Part shown: piece by piece, positions 1 to 8,527 of the stretch | Layout: each line of letters opens with the position of its first letter | Position numbering within the stretch: position 1 is the first letter of the stretch | Assembly (NCBI GenBank): GCA_029864945.1 | Contig: JAOTSL010000004.1 | Location: forward strand, 1 to 29,912 | Direction: 5' to 3' | DNA: 29,912 nucleotides | DNA from: Gammaproteobacteria bacterium | GTDB lineage: Bacteria > Pseudomonadota > Gammaproteobacteria > S012-40 | Program-made: the position numbers and the translations under genes | The notes under the pieces: generated by a model | Databases searched by the model: none | Told to the model about the DNA's origin: nothing | The model's input: only the letters and a program-made list of their open reading frames with translations

Positions 1-85
1 ACCAGACCAATGAAGATCCAGCCGGCGCCCTGGTAACTTTCACAGCTTTTACAACTTATCAAAAGTCGTCAAAATTTATGCTGCT
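1..85. other. Window edge downstream of recA, no supported gene
   Basis: This short stretch follows the recA stop codon at the window edge. A plus-strand open frame ends at base 36 with no visible start, and minus-strand frames run off the edge. recX often follows recA in gammaproteobacteria, but no recognisable RecX start is visible here. I see no clear terminator hairpin with a T tract. Confidence 0.3.
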
Positions 86-1165
86 TTATACTTCTTCCAA
101 CTCAGGCGCTTTTTTTGGGGATTTTGCTGCTTTTGCCGCTTTTTCACCCTTAGCAGAAAACGCTTCAGCTTCAGGCAGAAGTATCGCGCGAATTTTTGCT
201 TCAATTTCATCTTGCAATTCAGGGTTTTCTTTAAAGAAGTTACGCACGTTATCTTTACCCTGGCCTATACGTGTCTCGCCGTAGCTATACCACGATCCAG
301 ATTTAGATATAACACCTTCTTTGACGCCTAATTCAACCAATTCGCCTTCCAGTGAAATACCTTCGCCATACAAAATGTCAAATTCAGCCTTTTTAAACGG
401 AGGCGCAACTTTATTTTTAACAACTTTGACGCGGGTTTCATTACCAATGATTTCTTCGCCTTTCTTTAACGCTCCAATTCGACGAATATCTAATCTTACA
501 GAGGAATAAAATTTAAGCGCATTACCACCAGTTGTGGTTTCCGGATTACCGAACATAACACCGATTTTCATTCGAATCTGATTAATAAAAATGACCAATA
601 CATTGGCCTTTTTTATATTACCGGTCAGCTTTCTCAAGGCCTGCGACAACAATCTCGCCTGTAAGCCCATGTGACTGTCGCCCATGTCACCTTCAATTTC
701 AGCTCTTGGCGTTAACGCGGCCACAGAATCGATAACGATAATATCAACAGCACCTGACCGAACCAGCATGTCAGTAATTTCAAGAGCTTGCTCACCCGTA
801 TCCGGCTGAGAAACCAGTAAGTCATCAATATTTACACCTAATTTTTCGGCATAAACAGGATCAAGCGCATGCTCGGCGTCAATAAAGGCAGCTGTTCCAC
901 CTAATTTTTGCATTTGCGCGATAACAGAGAGTGTCAGAGTCGTTTTACCGGAAGATTCAGGCCCGTAGATTTCAACAACACGTCCCCGTGGCAAACCACC
1001 CACACCTAAAGCCACATCCAAACCGATAGAACCAGTAGAAACTATATCAATATCTTTATGAGCACCGGGATCCCCCATACGCATCACTGAGCCTTTACCA
1101 AACTGCTTATCTATCTGGCCTAATGCTGCGCTCAGGGCTTTTAGTTTATCTGCATCTTTTGACAT
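86..1165 (-). CDS. recA: RecA recombinase
   Basis: RecA is the ATP-dependent strand-exchange protein of homologous recombination. It is also the co-protease that triggers LexA self-cleavage in the SOS response. The 359-residue product has the Walker A motif GPESSGKT at residues 68-75, the Walker B stretch IIVIDSVAAL, the L2-loop region around MFGNPETTTGGNALKF, and the usual variable charged C-terminus ending LEEV. An upstream ATG at 1189 would add eight residues. I chose the ATG at 1165 because GAGGT lies about ten bases before it, while 1189 has no ribosome site. It is transcribed away from pncC across a 115-bp gap that holds an SOS-regulated promoter. The reading frame is intact and of normal family length. 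Confidence 0.98.
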   Translation of the reverse strand: MSKDADKLKALSAALGQIDKQFGKGSVMRMGDPGAHKDIDIVSTGSIGLDVALGVGGLPRGRVVEIYGPESSGKTTLTLSVIAQMQKLGGTAAFIDAEHALDPVYAEKLGVNIDDLLVSQPDTGEQALEITDMLVRSGAVDIIVIDSVAALTPRAEIEGDMGDSHMGLQARLLSQALRKLTGNIKKANVLVIFINQIRMKIGVMFGNPETTTGGNALKFYSSVRLDIRRIGALKKGEEIIGNETRVKVVKNKVAPPFKKAEFDILYGEGISLEGELVELGVKEGVISKSGSWYSYGETRIGQGKDNVRNFFKENPELQDEIEAKIRAILLPEAEAFSAKGEKAAKAAKSPKKAPELEEV

Positions 1166-1207
1166 CGCGTTTATTACCTCGGGGGTCATTTGTCTGGAAT
1201 GATTAGA

Positions 1208-1236
1208 AATATACTGTATTTATTCACAGTGCTCAA
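1208..1236 (-). promoter_or_regulatory. recA sigma-70 promoter
   Basis: On the minus strand TTGAGC (1231-1236) and TATATT (1208-1213) are separated by exactly 17 bases. The LexA box lies inside the spacer, the same arrangement as in the E. coli recA promoter. This was read directly from the sequence; promoter activity is inferred. Confidence 0.8.
1212..1231 (-). promoter_or_regulatory. LexA (SOS) box of recA
   Basis: The sequence contains CTGT-N8-ACAG, flanked by TA and TG, matching the gammaproteobacterial LexA operator consensus. It overlaps the recA promoter spacer, so LexA bound here would block RNA polymerase. Confidence 0.88.
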
Positions 1237-1280
1237 GTTTATTTTAAAACTGATTTTAAAAACTGCAAATTAAGCGCTAA

Positions 1281-1751
1281 TTAAAAAATATCGAACAAGC
1301 CTAGTAATGCACATTTCACGGCCTGAGCCCTTATTCGCTCCCTATCACCAGCAAAAAGAAATGTTTTAGAAAACACAGCTCCATTTTTCTTTGCCCAGCC
1401 AAAACAAACAGTTCCTACCGGCTTTTCAGGAGACCCTCCATCGGGCCCAGCAATACCAGTGACAGATACACCGTAACCGCCTTGACTATTATTTAATGCT
1501 CCCATCGCCATTTCGGCGGCAATCTGTTCACTTACCGCGCCATATTGCGCCAATGTCTCCATGCTAACGCCGAGCATTTCAACTTTTGATACATTTGAAT
1601 AGGTAATAAAACCACGGTCAAACCACTGCGACGAACCAGCCACATCGGTTAAAGTTTTTGCTATCCAGCCGCCTGTACAAGATTCTGCGGTAACCAGCAT
1701 CACATCCTCAGAAATTAGCTGCTGACTAATGCGCCTTATTATTTCTTCCAT
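1281..1751 (-). CDS. pncC: Nicotinamide-nucleotide amidase (stand-alone CinA C-terminal domain)
   Basis: This family hydrolyses NMN to nicotinate mononucleotide plus ammonia, recycling pyridine nucleotides formed by DNA ligase. The 156-residue protein has the family signature TAESCTGGWIA near the N-terminus, the ITYSN segment, and the loop GPDGGSPEKPVGTV. Its length is that of the stand-alone domain, without the N-terminal MoCF domain of full CinA. The open frame extends to a TTG at 1766. The ATG at 1751 is preferred because GAGGG sits five bases upstream. The gene lies just upstream of recA in the same direction, as in Pseudomonas and relatives, but recA has its own promoter in the gap. Confidence 0.92.
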   Translation of the reverse strand: MEEIIRRISQQLISEDVMLVTAESCTGGWIAKTLTDVAGSSQWFDRGFITYSNVSKVEMLGVSMETLAQYGAVSEQIAAEMAMGALNNSQGGYGVSVTGIAGPDGGSPEKPVGTVCFGWAKKNGAVFSKTFLFAGDRERIRAQAVKCALLGLFDIF

Positions 1752-1860
1752 CTTTACCCTCGACAAACCAATTTTAGATATATATCACTGCGTGCTATTA
1801 TCCGCCCCAAACCATTTTGCCTAGCGGCTCAACCAACAAATAGAATATTCAAACTTTATT

Positions 1861-2745
1861 ATGAAAATATCCGAAGCAATTAAAATTATTCCACAACACA
1901 TTCTACCTCACCATTTATTATCAGCAATTATGCACGCCATCACACGAAGCAAAATAACTTACTTTAAAAATTTTGCTATTCGGACAATCATTAAAATTTA
2001 CGACGTTGACATGAAAGATGCCGTCGCCTCTGACCCTACCGACTACCCTTCATTTAACCATTTTTTTACGCGTCAACTTAAACCCAACGCCAGACCCATT
2101 TGTGCAGGTGAGCACACCATTGCCAGCCCAGTTGATGCAAAAGTCAGTCAGTTGGGTGAAATCGATGAAAACAGGATTTTTCAAGCGAAAGGACACAGTT
2201 ATACCGTTGAAAAATTACTTGGTGATAACGAAATGGCCAAAATGTTTGCAGGCGGTGAGTTTGCAACACTTTACCTTTCTCCCAGAGACTATCATCGTAT
2301 TCACACACCGTTGCACGGCAAACTAAAAAAAATGATCCATATTCCGGGGAAATTGTTTAGCGTTAACGCCGTAACCGCGGAAAACGTACCCGAGTTATTT
2401 GCAAGAAATGAAAGGGTAGTCACCCTTTTTGATACCGATGCAGGCCCTATGGCAGCAGTACTGGTAGGGGCTATTTTCGTATCAAGCATGGAAACCGTAT
2501 GGGCAGGAACAATTACGCCTCCCGCTGGTAAGAAAGTTCGCAAATGGGACTATGATAGCGAGACAGACACCTCTTCTAACTTAAATTTAGAGCTAAACAA
2601 AGGGGATGAGCTTGGCCGGTTTAACATGGGGTCAACTGTGATTTTACTTTTTCCAAAAGATAAGATGACTTGGAATAGTACCCTGAAAGCCGGAAGCAGT
2701 GTATTCATGGGGCAGGAAATTGGGACCGTCAACAAAAACAAATAA
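1861..2745 (+). CDS. psd: Phosphatidylserine decarboxylase proenzyme
   Basis: Psd converts phosphatidylserine to phosphatidylethanolamine at the inner membrane. The proenzyme self-cleaves into beta and alpha chains to create a pyruvoyl cofactor. The 294-residue product has the cleavage motif GST with S258 as the future pyruvoyl residue. It also has the other members of the autocatalytic triad, D92 (in SPVDAKV) and H148 (in YHRIHTP), spaced as in the E. coli enzyme. The length is typical. The gene is divergent from pncC and followed by a strong terminator, so it is probably monocistronic. In Pseudomonas aeruginosa psd lies close to fimX. Here a fimX-like gene lies about 6 kb downstream, with the EF-P genes in between. 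Confidence 0.96.
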   Translation: MKISEAIKIIPQHILPHHLLSAIMHAITRSKITYFKNFAIRTIIKIYDVDMKDAVASDPTDYPSFNHFFTRQLKPNARPICAGEHTIASPVDAKVSQLGEIDENRIFQAKGHSYTVEKLLGDNEMAKMFAGGEFATLYLSPRDYHRIHTPLHGKLKKMIHIPGKLFSVNAVTAENVPELFARNERVVTLFDTDAGPMAAVLVGAIFVSSMETVWAGTITPPAGKKVRKWDYDSETDTSSNLNLELNKGDELGRFNMGSTVILLFPKDKMTWNSTLKAGSSVFMGQEIGTVNKNK

Positions 2746-2809
2746 AAAACGATGGCGACTTGAGTTGCTACTGTGCGAACAATAAATATGCTGAATAGTT
2801 ACAAATAAA

Positions 2810-2850
2810 CACCGCTGCTAAAAGTGAGGCAGTTAGCAGCGGTGCTTTTT
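2810..2850 (+). terminator. Rho-independent terminator of psd
   Basis: A perfect 12-bp stem (2810-2821 with 2833-2844, CACCGCTGCTAA and its complement) has an 11-base loop and is followed by CTTTTT. It lies 64 bp after the psd stop. Confidence 0.9.
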
Positions 2851-2899
2851 ATAGTTTATCTGCAAGCCGCCTATAAACTATCTGCAATCTATCTATCGC

Positions 2900-3244
2900 T
2901 CAACGGGCGATAGTTGAGTGACGCATAATTTCCTGCAAAGCCCTAAATGAATTTGTGTCGAAATCTTTAAACATGAAACCGTAACCATCCGGCGAATTGC
3001 GAACCACTTTCGCCTTTAGTTTCTGTTTAGCCATTTCTTTCTGGCCAAGAGAAAAACACAACTCATAGTCACAATCAGCAACCAGATTATGAGCATCAGT
3101 TTGTATAAAAACGCCACCTAATCCCACGTCCCGACTCTGGCATGAGGCGATAATTTCACCATTTTCCAGCACATCAACGTCCAACAGCACATCACGCCGC
3201 TGACTCCAACGCTGCTCCACTACACTAGCCGCAATCATCTCCAT
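2900..3244 (-). CDS. PilZ-domain protein (putative c-di-GMP receptor)
   Basis: This is a small, single-domain PilZ-type protein of about 114 residues. PilZ domains bind cyclic di-GMP through an RxxxR motif and a [D/N]xSxxG motif. Here RWSQR (residues 12-16) supplies RxxxR. The second motif reads DVGLGG, so the usual serine is replaced by glycine and ligand affinity may be altered. The open frame starts at a GTG (3256). I prefer the ATG at 3244, which has GAGG six bases upstream; a further ATG lies at 3238. It is monocistronic, in a tail-to-tail arrangement with psd. The target process cannot be read from the sequence, but the FimX-like locus nearby shows that this genome uses c-di-GMP signalling. 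Confidence 0.85.
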   Translation of the reverse strand: MEMIAASVVEQRWSQRRDVLLDVDVLENGEIIASCQSRDVGLGGVFIQTDAHNLVADCDYELCFSLGQKEMAKQKLKAKVVRNSPDGYGFMFKDFDTNSFRALQEIMRHSTIAR

Positions 3245-3749
3245 TCCCCACCTCACTTTGTGTATTACGTTTCAAGCTTTCAGCAAAGCCTTTCACGCGC
3301 TACAGGACCATTTCCATTTAGTCTGCACACACTGGCGTTTAATAAACACCAGATAATATCAATTTAAGACTAACCAGAACCTATAGTATTCCTCTAGGCA
3401 AAAAACAAACCAACACTTCACAGGGTCCATATAAACAATGAGTTAGCGTAGAATTATTTATAACCTGCCTGTCAAAGCTTATAAATAAAAAGGATTGGAG
3501 GCCTAATTATTGTTTTTGTAAAGTTTTTCGACTTAAAAATGTATTCATTCAATCATTTATAAGTCTTTTTAATTCCTGTCTTATATTTATTGATCACAGT
3601 TAAAAAGTAAAAAACAAACAAAGAATCAATAAGATAGAAAGACTACGGACTTTCTGATTACTTACTATTTGGTAGCAGGCACAGCCAATAAAAATGCTAA
3701 ATTTAAATTATCGTGCAACATAAAAATTTTAGAGGAGCCGGTTTAACAA
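3245..3749. other. 505-bp AT-rich intergenic region
   Basis: This lies between the PilZ gene start and the epmA stop, both on the minus strand. It must hold the PilZ gene promoter, but I could not pick a convincing -35/-10 pair. No coding frame with a ribosome site, no tRNA-like fold and no strong terminator were seen. A loose 8-bp inverted pair (TTATTGAT / ATCAATAA) occurs around 3585-3635. Confidence 0.5.
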
Positions 3750-4715
3750 TCAAATATTGTGGAAATCAAAACTCAGCACATCCGAAATCCTCACTGCGCC
3801 AGTTATAGCCATCAACAACCTATCTAAACCCAATGCAACCCCTGAACTGTCGGGAAAGCCAGACTTCAGATCATTTAGTAAACGCATATCGATTTTTATT
3901 TCGGGCAAACCCGACGCTTTACGCTTTTTATTATCCTGCTCAAAGCGACAACGGTAGACTTCGGCATCGGTCAGCTCCTGATAACCATTCGCAATCTCGA
4001 CACCATTAATGTAAAGCTCGAAGCGTTCGGCCACATTATTTTCTTCACAAGTATTGGCAAGTGCAGCTTGAGAGAGCGGATAATCGTAAACAAAAAAGGG
4101 TTTATCCTTGCCTAATTCGGGCTCAATCAGGTTTGCCAGTAACATAGATGACCATGCATCATAGTCATCATCAAAACCCACAACATCCAGTCCGCTTTTT
4201 CTAGCACAATTTTTTAAATCATCTACGCTGGCATTTAACACATCCAACTTTAAATGAAGTTGAAATAATTCTGCATAGGACACTCGCTCAACAGCACTGG
4301 CCACGCCGAGCATTTTCAATAACTCGGTGATTTCATCCATAAGCTGGTGGTACTTAAGCCCAGGCCTATACCATTCCAGCATGGAAAACTCCGGATTATG
4401 CAGTCGACCGCTTTCCTCTTTACGAAACACCTTACATATTTGGTAGATCGCCCCAGAACCATTTGCTAGCAAACGTTTCATGGGGAATTCCGGTGATGTA
4501 TGGGCGTACCTTATGTCGGATCGTTTTTCTGAAGCGTAGGAAAAATCAGCAATAACAGATGAAATTGCTGGATCGGTATTACCCGACTCGGAAAAGATAG
4601 GCGTCTCAACTTCGAGCACATTTCTCTCAGCAAAGAATTGTCGAATTTGGGCGTACATCGTTGCCCGTCGTTGCAACAACTCCCGGTATGACGGCGACGG
4701 GCAATAATCAGGCAT
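3750..4715 (-). CDS. epmA: EF-P--(R)-beta-lysine ligase
   Basis: EpmA (PoxA/GenX/YjeA) is a lysyl-tRNA synthetase paralogue that attaches (R)-beta-lysine to a conserved lysine of elongation factor P. The 321-residue product is a bare class II catalytic core with no anticodon-binding domain, the family's usual size. Visible class II features are motif 2 (FRKEESGRLHNPEFSMLEWY) and motif 3 (GVALGLDRLLMAI). The open frame extends two codons further to a TTG at 4721; the ATG at 4715 is taken as start, although neither has a strong ribosome site. It begins 17 bp after the efp stop on the same strand, so substrate and ligase are probably co-transcribed. Confidence 0.95.
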   Translation of the reverse strand: MPDYCPSPSYRELLQRRATMYAQIRQFFAERNVLEVETPIFSESGNTDPAISSVIADFSYASEKRSDIRYAHTSPEFPMKRLLANGSGAIYQICKVFRKEESGRLHNPEFSMLEWYRPGLKYHQLMDEITELLKMLGVASAVERVSYAELFQLHLKLDVLNASVDDLKNCARKSGLDVVGFDDDYDAWSSMLLANLIEPELGKDKPFFVYDYPLSQAALANTCEENNVAERFELYINGVEIANGYQELTDAEVYRCRFEQDNKKRKASGLPEIKIDMRLLNDLKSGFPDSSGVALGLDRLLMAITGAVRISDVLSFDFHNI

Positions 4716-4732
4716 AGGCAATTAACTAATAA

Positions 4733-5302
4733 TTAGTCTTTGGCGCGACTAACGTATTCTCCGCTGCGTGTGTCTATTTTTAATAACTCACCAATTTCAA
4801 TAAACAATGGAACACGCACAACTGCACCGGTTTCTAGTGTAGCCGGTTTTCCACCGCCACTTGCGGTATCCCCTTTTAGGCCTGGATCAGTTTCCGTTAC
4901 GGTAAGATTAACGAAATTTGCTGGCGTAATCGCTATCGGGACACCATTCCAAAGAGTGACAGTTATCATGTCCTGCTCTTTTAACCATTTGTATGAGTCA
5001 CCAACGGCCGTAGCATCAGCTGCAATTTGCTCAAAGGTTTCAGCATCCATAAAGTTCCAGAACTCACCGTCGGTGTAAAGGTATTGAAGCTCTGTTTCCA
5101 TCACGTCTGCAGCTTCAACAGATTCACCACTTTTAAATGTACGATCGACGACACGTCCCGTTTTAAGATTTTTAATTTTAACTCGGCTAAATGCCTGGCC
5201 TTTGCCGGGCTTTACAAATTCGTTTTCTACAATAGTGCAAGGATCTCCATCCTGCATTATTTTCATACCTGATTTAAATTCGCTGGTGCTGTATGTTGCC
5301 AT
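4733..5302 (-). CDS. efp: Elongation factor P
   Basis: EF-P binds between the ribosomal P and E sites and relieves stalling at polyproline stretches. The 189-residue protein has the three-beta-barrel family layout. The modified loop reads KPGKGQ, and its second lysine is K34, the residue beta-lysylated by EpmA in E. coli. The frame extends to 5347, but the ATG at 5302 gives the canonical MATYST start and has GAGG five bases upstream. The lysine loop, together with epmA directly downstream and epmB divergently upstream, points to the beta-lysine pathway, not rhamnosylation (which uses arginine) or deoxyhypusine-like chemistry. Confidence 0.97.
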   Translation of the reverse strand: MATYSTSEFKSGMKIMQDGDPCTIVENEFVKPGKGQAFSRVKIKNLKTGRVVDRTFKSGESVEAADVMETELQYLYTDGEFWNFMDAETFEQIAADATAVGDSYKWLKEQDMITVTLWNGVPIAITPANFVNLTVTETDPGLKGDTASGGGKPATLETGAVVRVPLFIEIGELLKIDTRSGEYVSRAKD

Positions 5303-5450
5303 GATTGCCTCGTTAACGTAGACAGACCCCCGCAATACGAGGCACATTCATCTTTTGCCCTAGAACAAAATCGATCGCGCAAGGTAAATACAGTAAGTCT
5401 GGATAAATATTTTTATAAAAATGCTAAAATTTAGCCAATCTAATTCCTGA

Positions 5451-6470
5451 ATGCGCAATATGATACATCGAAACAAACAAACTTTGCAGATGCCTTCGTG
5501 GCAAAATCAACTTTCTGACGCTATAAAGTCACCAGAAGCACTAATAAAGGCACTTAATTTACCAATTTCATTGCTGCCGGAAATAGAAAAAGCGCATCAA
5601 CTGTTCCCTATTCGCGTACCACTTAGCTTTATAAGCAAAATGGAAAAGGGAAATATTAACGACCCACTACTTAAACAAGTCATTCCCACCAGCGATGAGC
5701 TGATAAAACATGCGAATTACACAAAAGACCCAGTAGGAGATGCCGCCGCTGAAAAAACACCCGGATTACTTCACAAGTATTTTGGTCGAGTACTGCTCAC
5801 CGTAACCGGCGCTTGTGGAATACATTGCCGCTACTGCTTTCGCCGGCATTTTGATTACAGCGCATCAAATCCTGGCAAACAAAACTGGCTGGACTGTCTG
5901 GAGTATATTCGTAATGACGAATCTATTTTTGAGGTCATTCTCAGTGGCGGCGACCCCTTGTCATTAAGTGATCAAAAACTCGCCCAGCTCGTTAAACAAA
6001 TTGCCGAAATTCCACACGTACGATTTTTGCGCATTCACACAAGACAAATTGTAGTGCTGCCGGACCGAGTAAATGACGAATTACTACAATGGATAAGCAA
6101 TAGCCGATTGAAATGTATATTCGTTATTCATTGTAATCACCCGGCAGAAATTGCAGAAGACACAACGCGAGCCTTGAACAAATTACAGTCAGTCGGCGTA
6201 GAACTATTTAATCAAAGTGTTTTACTGAGAGGCATCAATGACTCATGCCACACCCTGGAACAACTCAGCCTCACATTATTTGAATCCGGTGTAAAACCGT
6301 ATTATCTTCACCTGTTAGACAAGGTTGAAGGCGCCAGCCATTTTGATACGCCAGAATATATGGCTCGTGAGATCCTCGATCAACTACAACAGCGACTGCC
6401 CGGGTATCTTGTGCCAAAACTTGTAAGAGAGATAGCTGGAATCCCTTATAAATCGCCCGTCTCATCATAA
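5451..6470 (+). CDS. epmB: EF-P lysine 2,3-aminomutase (radical SAM)
   Basis: EpmB (YjeK) is a radical SAM, PLP-dependent aminomutase that makes (R)-beta-lysine from lysine for EpmA. The 339-residue product has the iron-sulfur motif CGIHCRYC (C122, C126, C129), the SAM-binding stretch LSGGDPLSL, and a C-terminal HLLDKVEGA segment carrying the presumed PLP lysine. Its length matches E. coli EpmB, not the longer clostridial lysine aminomutases. It is divergent from efp across 148 bp, which must hold both promoters. A second ATG at 5460 is a possible alternative start. The hydroxylase EpmC, which acts after EpmA, is not in this window. Confidence 0.95.
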   Translation: MRNMIHRNKQTLQMPSWQNQLSDAIKSPEALIKALNLPISLLPEIEKAHQLFPIRVPLSFISKMEKGNINDPLLKQVIPTSDELIKHANYTKDPVGDAAAEKTPGLLHKYFGRVLLTVTGACGIHCRYCFRRHFDYSASNPGKQNWLDCLEYIRNDESIFEVILSGGDPLSLSDQKLAQLVKQIAEIPHVRFLRIHTRQIVVLPDRVNDELLQWISNSRLKCIFVIHCNHPAEIAEDTTRALNKLQSVGVELFNQSVLLRGINDSCHTLEQLSLTLFESGVKPYYLHLLDKVEGASHFDTPEYMAREILDQLQQRLPGYLVPKLVREIAGIPYKSPVSS

Positions 6471-6624
6471 TGGTGACAGCTCTAGCCCACACGGTGTAGA
6501 ATCACTCAAGGATCAGAGCCAGCTTTTACTAGAAGCTAAATGGCAACAAAATATTCAAGTATTTTAACGAGTTTCCGATAATTTACCTGAACAACTGAAA
6601 TGTAAATACCAAACAGGACGTGCT

Positions 6625-8481
6625 TTGACAACTGACAGCAACCCATTGGGACTCTACATCCCGCCACAGACAATTGAATATCCTGATGCTCCTTACATTA
6701 AACCGAAAGAAGCAGAGCGTTGGATAGCAGATTTGCCTGTCGGCCATATTGGTGAAACTGCTCGTTTAATTTATAAGGCAATAGCCGAAATAAATCGCAT
6801 ACCACTCCCTGCCCAGCAACGCTTTAAGGTCATGGAGCTTTTTCGAAAACCTCTGTCCTTCGTTAGTACCGCGTTACAAAAGCATTATATCGGGCAAGCA
6901 TTTCCCTTATCCCCAAAAAATCAAAAGATTGCTGAACTCACAAGAGAGCTTCAGTGGGAATTTGCCATCGGATACAAAATTATTATCGAGGCCCGACTAA
7001 GCAACAAATCCAAAGTAGATAACAAAACATTGGTCTCATCCATTCACCGTGCAATGTTTTATTTAGGTGAGAACCTCTTCACATCATACTTAATCTACTT
7101 ACCAACAAATGAGCAGGCTTGGCTCGAGCTACACCATCTGTATCTACTCTCCGAACATAACAGTTTAGTTGACGAAAAAATTAACGACCCATTAAACCCC
7201 AACATGAGAGCAAATACGGTCAACCGGCTATATCAACACATTATTTTATTATCATTGGCCAACCCCTATCGTTTATCTCAAGCCGAAATAATAAAATTGC
7301 ATGGTGCATTGTACAATTGGGTTAAATACAGCCACCTCCACAAACTTGAAGACCCCAACAACCCCGCAGGTCTTTTTGCTATAGACCTTGAGCATAATAA
7401 ACCGCCCACATATTACAGTGCACCTCTACATGGTGCTGAATCAACTTTTATAAGAATCGTTGACACAAGTAACTTAACGCGCGTCATTCGTGAGCAGATG
7501 GAGCGCTCTGAGAATGATATCTCACCAATACAATCGGGACTTGACCCCAAACACATAGGCAATGAAACTTTAAAACGGCTTGTACTCGCCTGGGGAGCTG
7601 TGCCGAAACGCAATTTCTCTCGTAAAGGGAAAAAGGAGAGAATCAGTGTCACTCTCGGGCTCAGTGCCACACATTACTTTATTCAAAAACAATATGATTC
7701 GAAGTTAAGCGATGAAGATACTTTGCTTGATGATGACTATCTTGATCAAGAGCTTATGTTTAATGAAAAAGCTGATTTTGACACCCCTACTACAAAAAAC
7801 CCTGGAGACGAAAACAGTCAACCAGACATATGGGATATCGCACAAAATCCAAATTTGCGAACCAACAAAAAAATAGACATACCAGTATTTAGCAGTATTG
7901 AAGAGCAGCAGGCACCAGACCCATTAGCCAGTTCGGCCCATGAAATTTATTCCTCATATCAGTGCCTACTCATCAATGAAAGCGCTGGCGGATACTGCAT
8001 AAGCTGGGAGAGCACCGTCTCCACTAAGACCGTTGTAGGCTCACTAATTGGAGTAAAAAAACAGGACCCCACAAGTAAAAACGAATGGAGCATTGGCGTT
8101 ATTCGCTGGATTAAAGCCACCGAAGACAACCAAATGTATCTCGGCATTGAATTATTGTCACCGTCGGGACAGTCTATAGCTTCAAAAAACATATCTCGCA
8201 AACGTAAAACCAGTGATTTTTCGCGTACACTATTATTACCCGAACTACGTAATATAAAACAACCGCAGACTTTGATTACACAATCACTTTATCAGGTTGG
8301 TGACAAACTAGAACTGGATATTCACGGCCAGTCTATAAAGGTAAAACTAACAAAACTACTCGAAAACACCAGCGCCTTAAGTCAGTTTCAATTTTCCATA
8401 ATTCGAACCGTGAAAAATGTTGCACCAACAGATAAACTCGACCGAGTGAAAAATTTTGATTCATTATGGTCATCCATCTAA
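6625..8481 (+). CDS. 618-aa protein of unknown function with PilZ-like C-terminal domain, fimX neighbour
   Basis: I do not recognise a named function. The start is a TTG preceded by CAGGA; the only upstream in-line ATG is followed at once by a stop, and the next internal ATG is about 70 codons in. The N-terminal half (about residues 1-345) looks mainly helical. An acidic, low-complexity linker follows (about 350-430). The C-terminal part contains NESAGG (N451-G456), an exact fit to the PilZ [D/N]xSxxG motif. It is followed by strand-like segments such as WSIGVIRWIK and MYLGIELLSPSG, as in PilZ barrels, but no RxxxR motif precedes it. It lies 46 bp upstream of the fimX-like gene on the same strand, so it is probably in the same operon. 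P. aeruginosa also has a conserved hypothetical gene, PA4958, next to fimX. A role with FimX in type IV pilus or c-di-GMP control is inferred from context. Confidence 0.7.
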   Translation: MTTDSNPLGLYIPPQTIEYPDAPYIKPKEAERWIADLPVGHIGETARLIYKAIAEINRIPLPAQQRFKVMELFRKPLSFVSTALQKHYIGQAFPLSPKNQKIAELTRELQWEFAIGYKIIIEARLSNKSKVDNKTLVSSIHRAMFYLGENLFTSYLIYLPTNEQAWLELHHLYLLSEHNSLVDEKINDPLNPNMRANTVNRLYQHIILLSLANPYRLSQAEIIKLHGALYNWVKYSHLHKLEDPNNPAGLFAIDLEHNKPPTYYSAPLHGAESTFIRIVDTSNLTRVIREQMERSENDISPIQSGLDPKHIGNETLKRLVLAWGAVPKRNFSRKGKKERISVTLGLSATHYFIQKQYDSKLSDEDTLLDDDYLDQELMFNEKADFDTPTTKNPGDENSQPDIWDIAQNPNLRTNKKIDIPVFSSIEEQQAPDPLASSAHEIYSSYQCLLINESAGGYCISWESTVSTKTVVGSLIGVKKQDPTSKNEWSIGVIRWIKATEDNQMYLGIELLSPSGQSIASKNISRKRKTSDFSRTLLLPELRNIKQPQTLITQSLYQVGDKLELDIHGQSIKVKLTKLLENTSALSQFQFSIIRTVKNVAPTDKLDRVKNFDSLWSSI

Positions 8482-8527
8482 CCTGGGTAACTCATAAACT
8501 ATCCAAACTTATTAGCAAAAAGAATAA

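Noticed and set aside
1..36. Tail of a plus-strand open frame at the window edge
   Set aside because: Only eleven codons are visible, with no start and no recognisable sequence, so a real gene end cannot be told from chance.
2851..2881. 9-bp inverted repeat ATAGTTTAT / ATAAACTAT after the psd terminator
   Set aside because: It is AT-rich, short and has no T tract; it is likely chance or a minor extension of the convergent terminator region.
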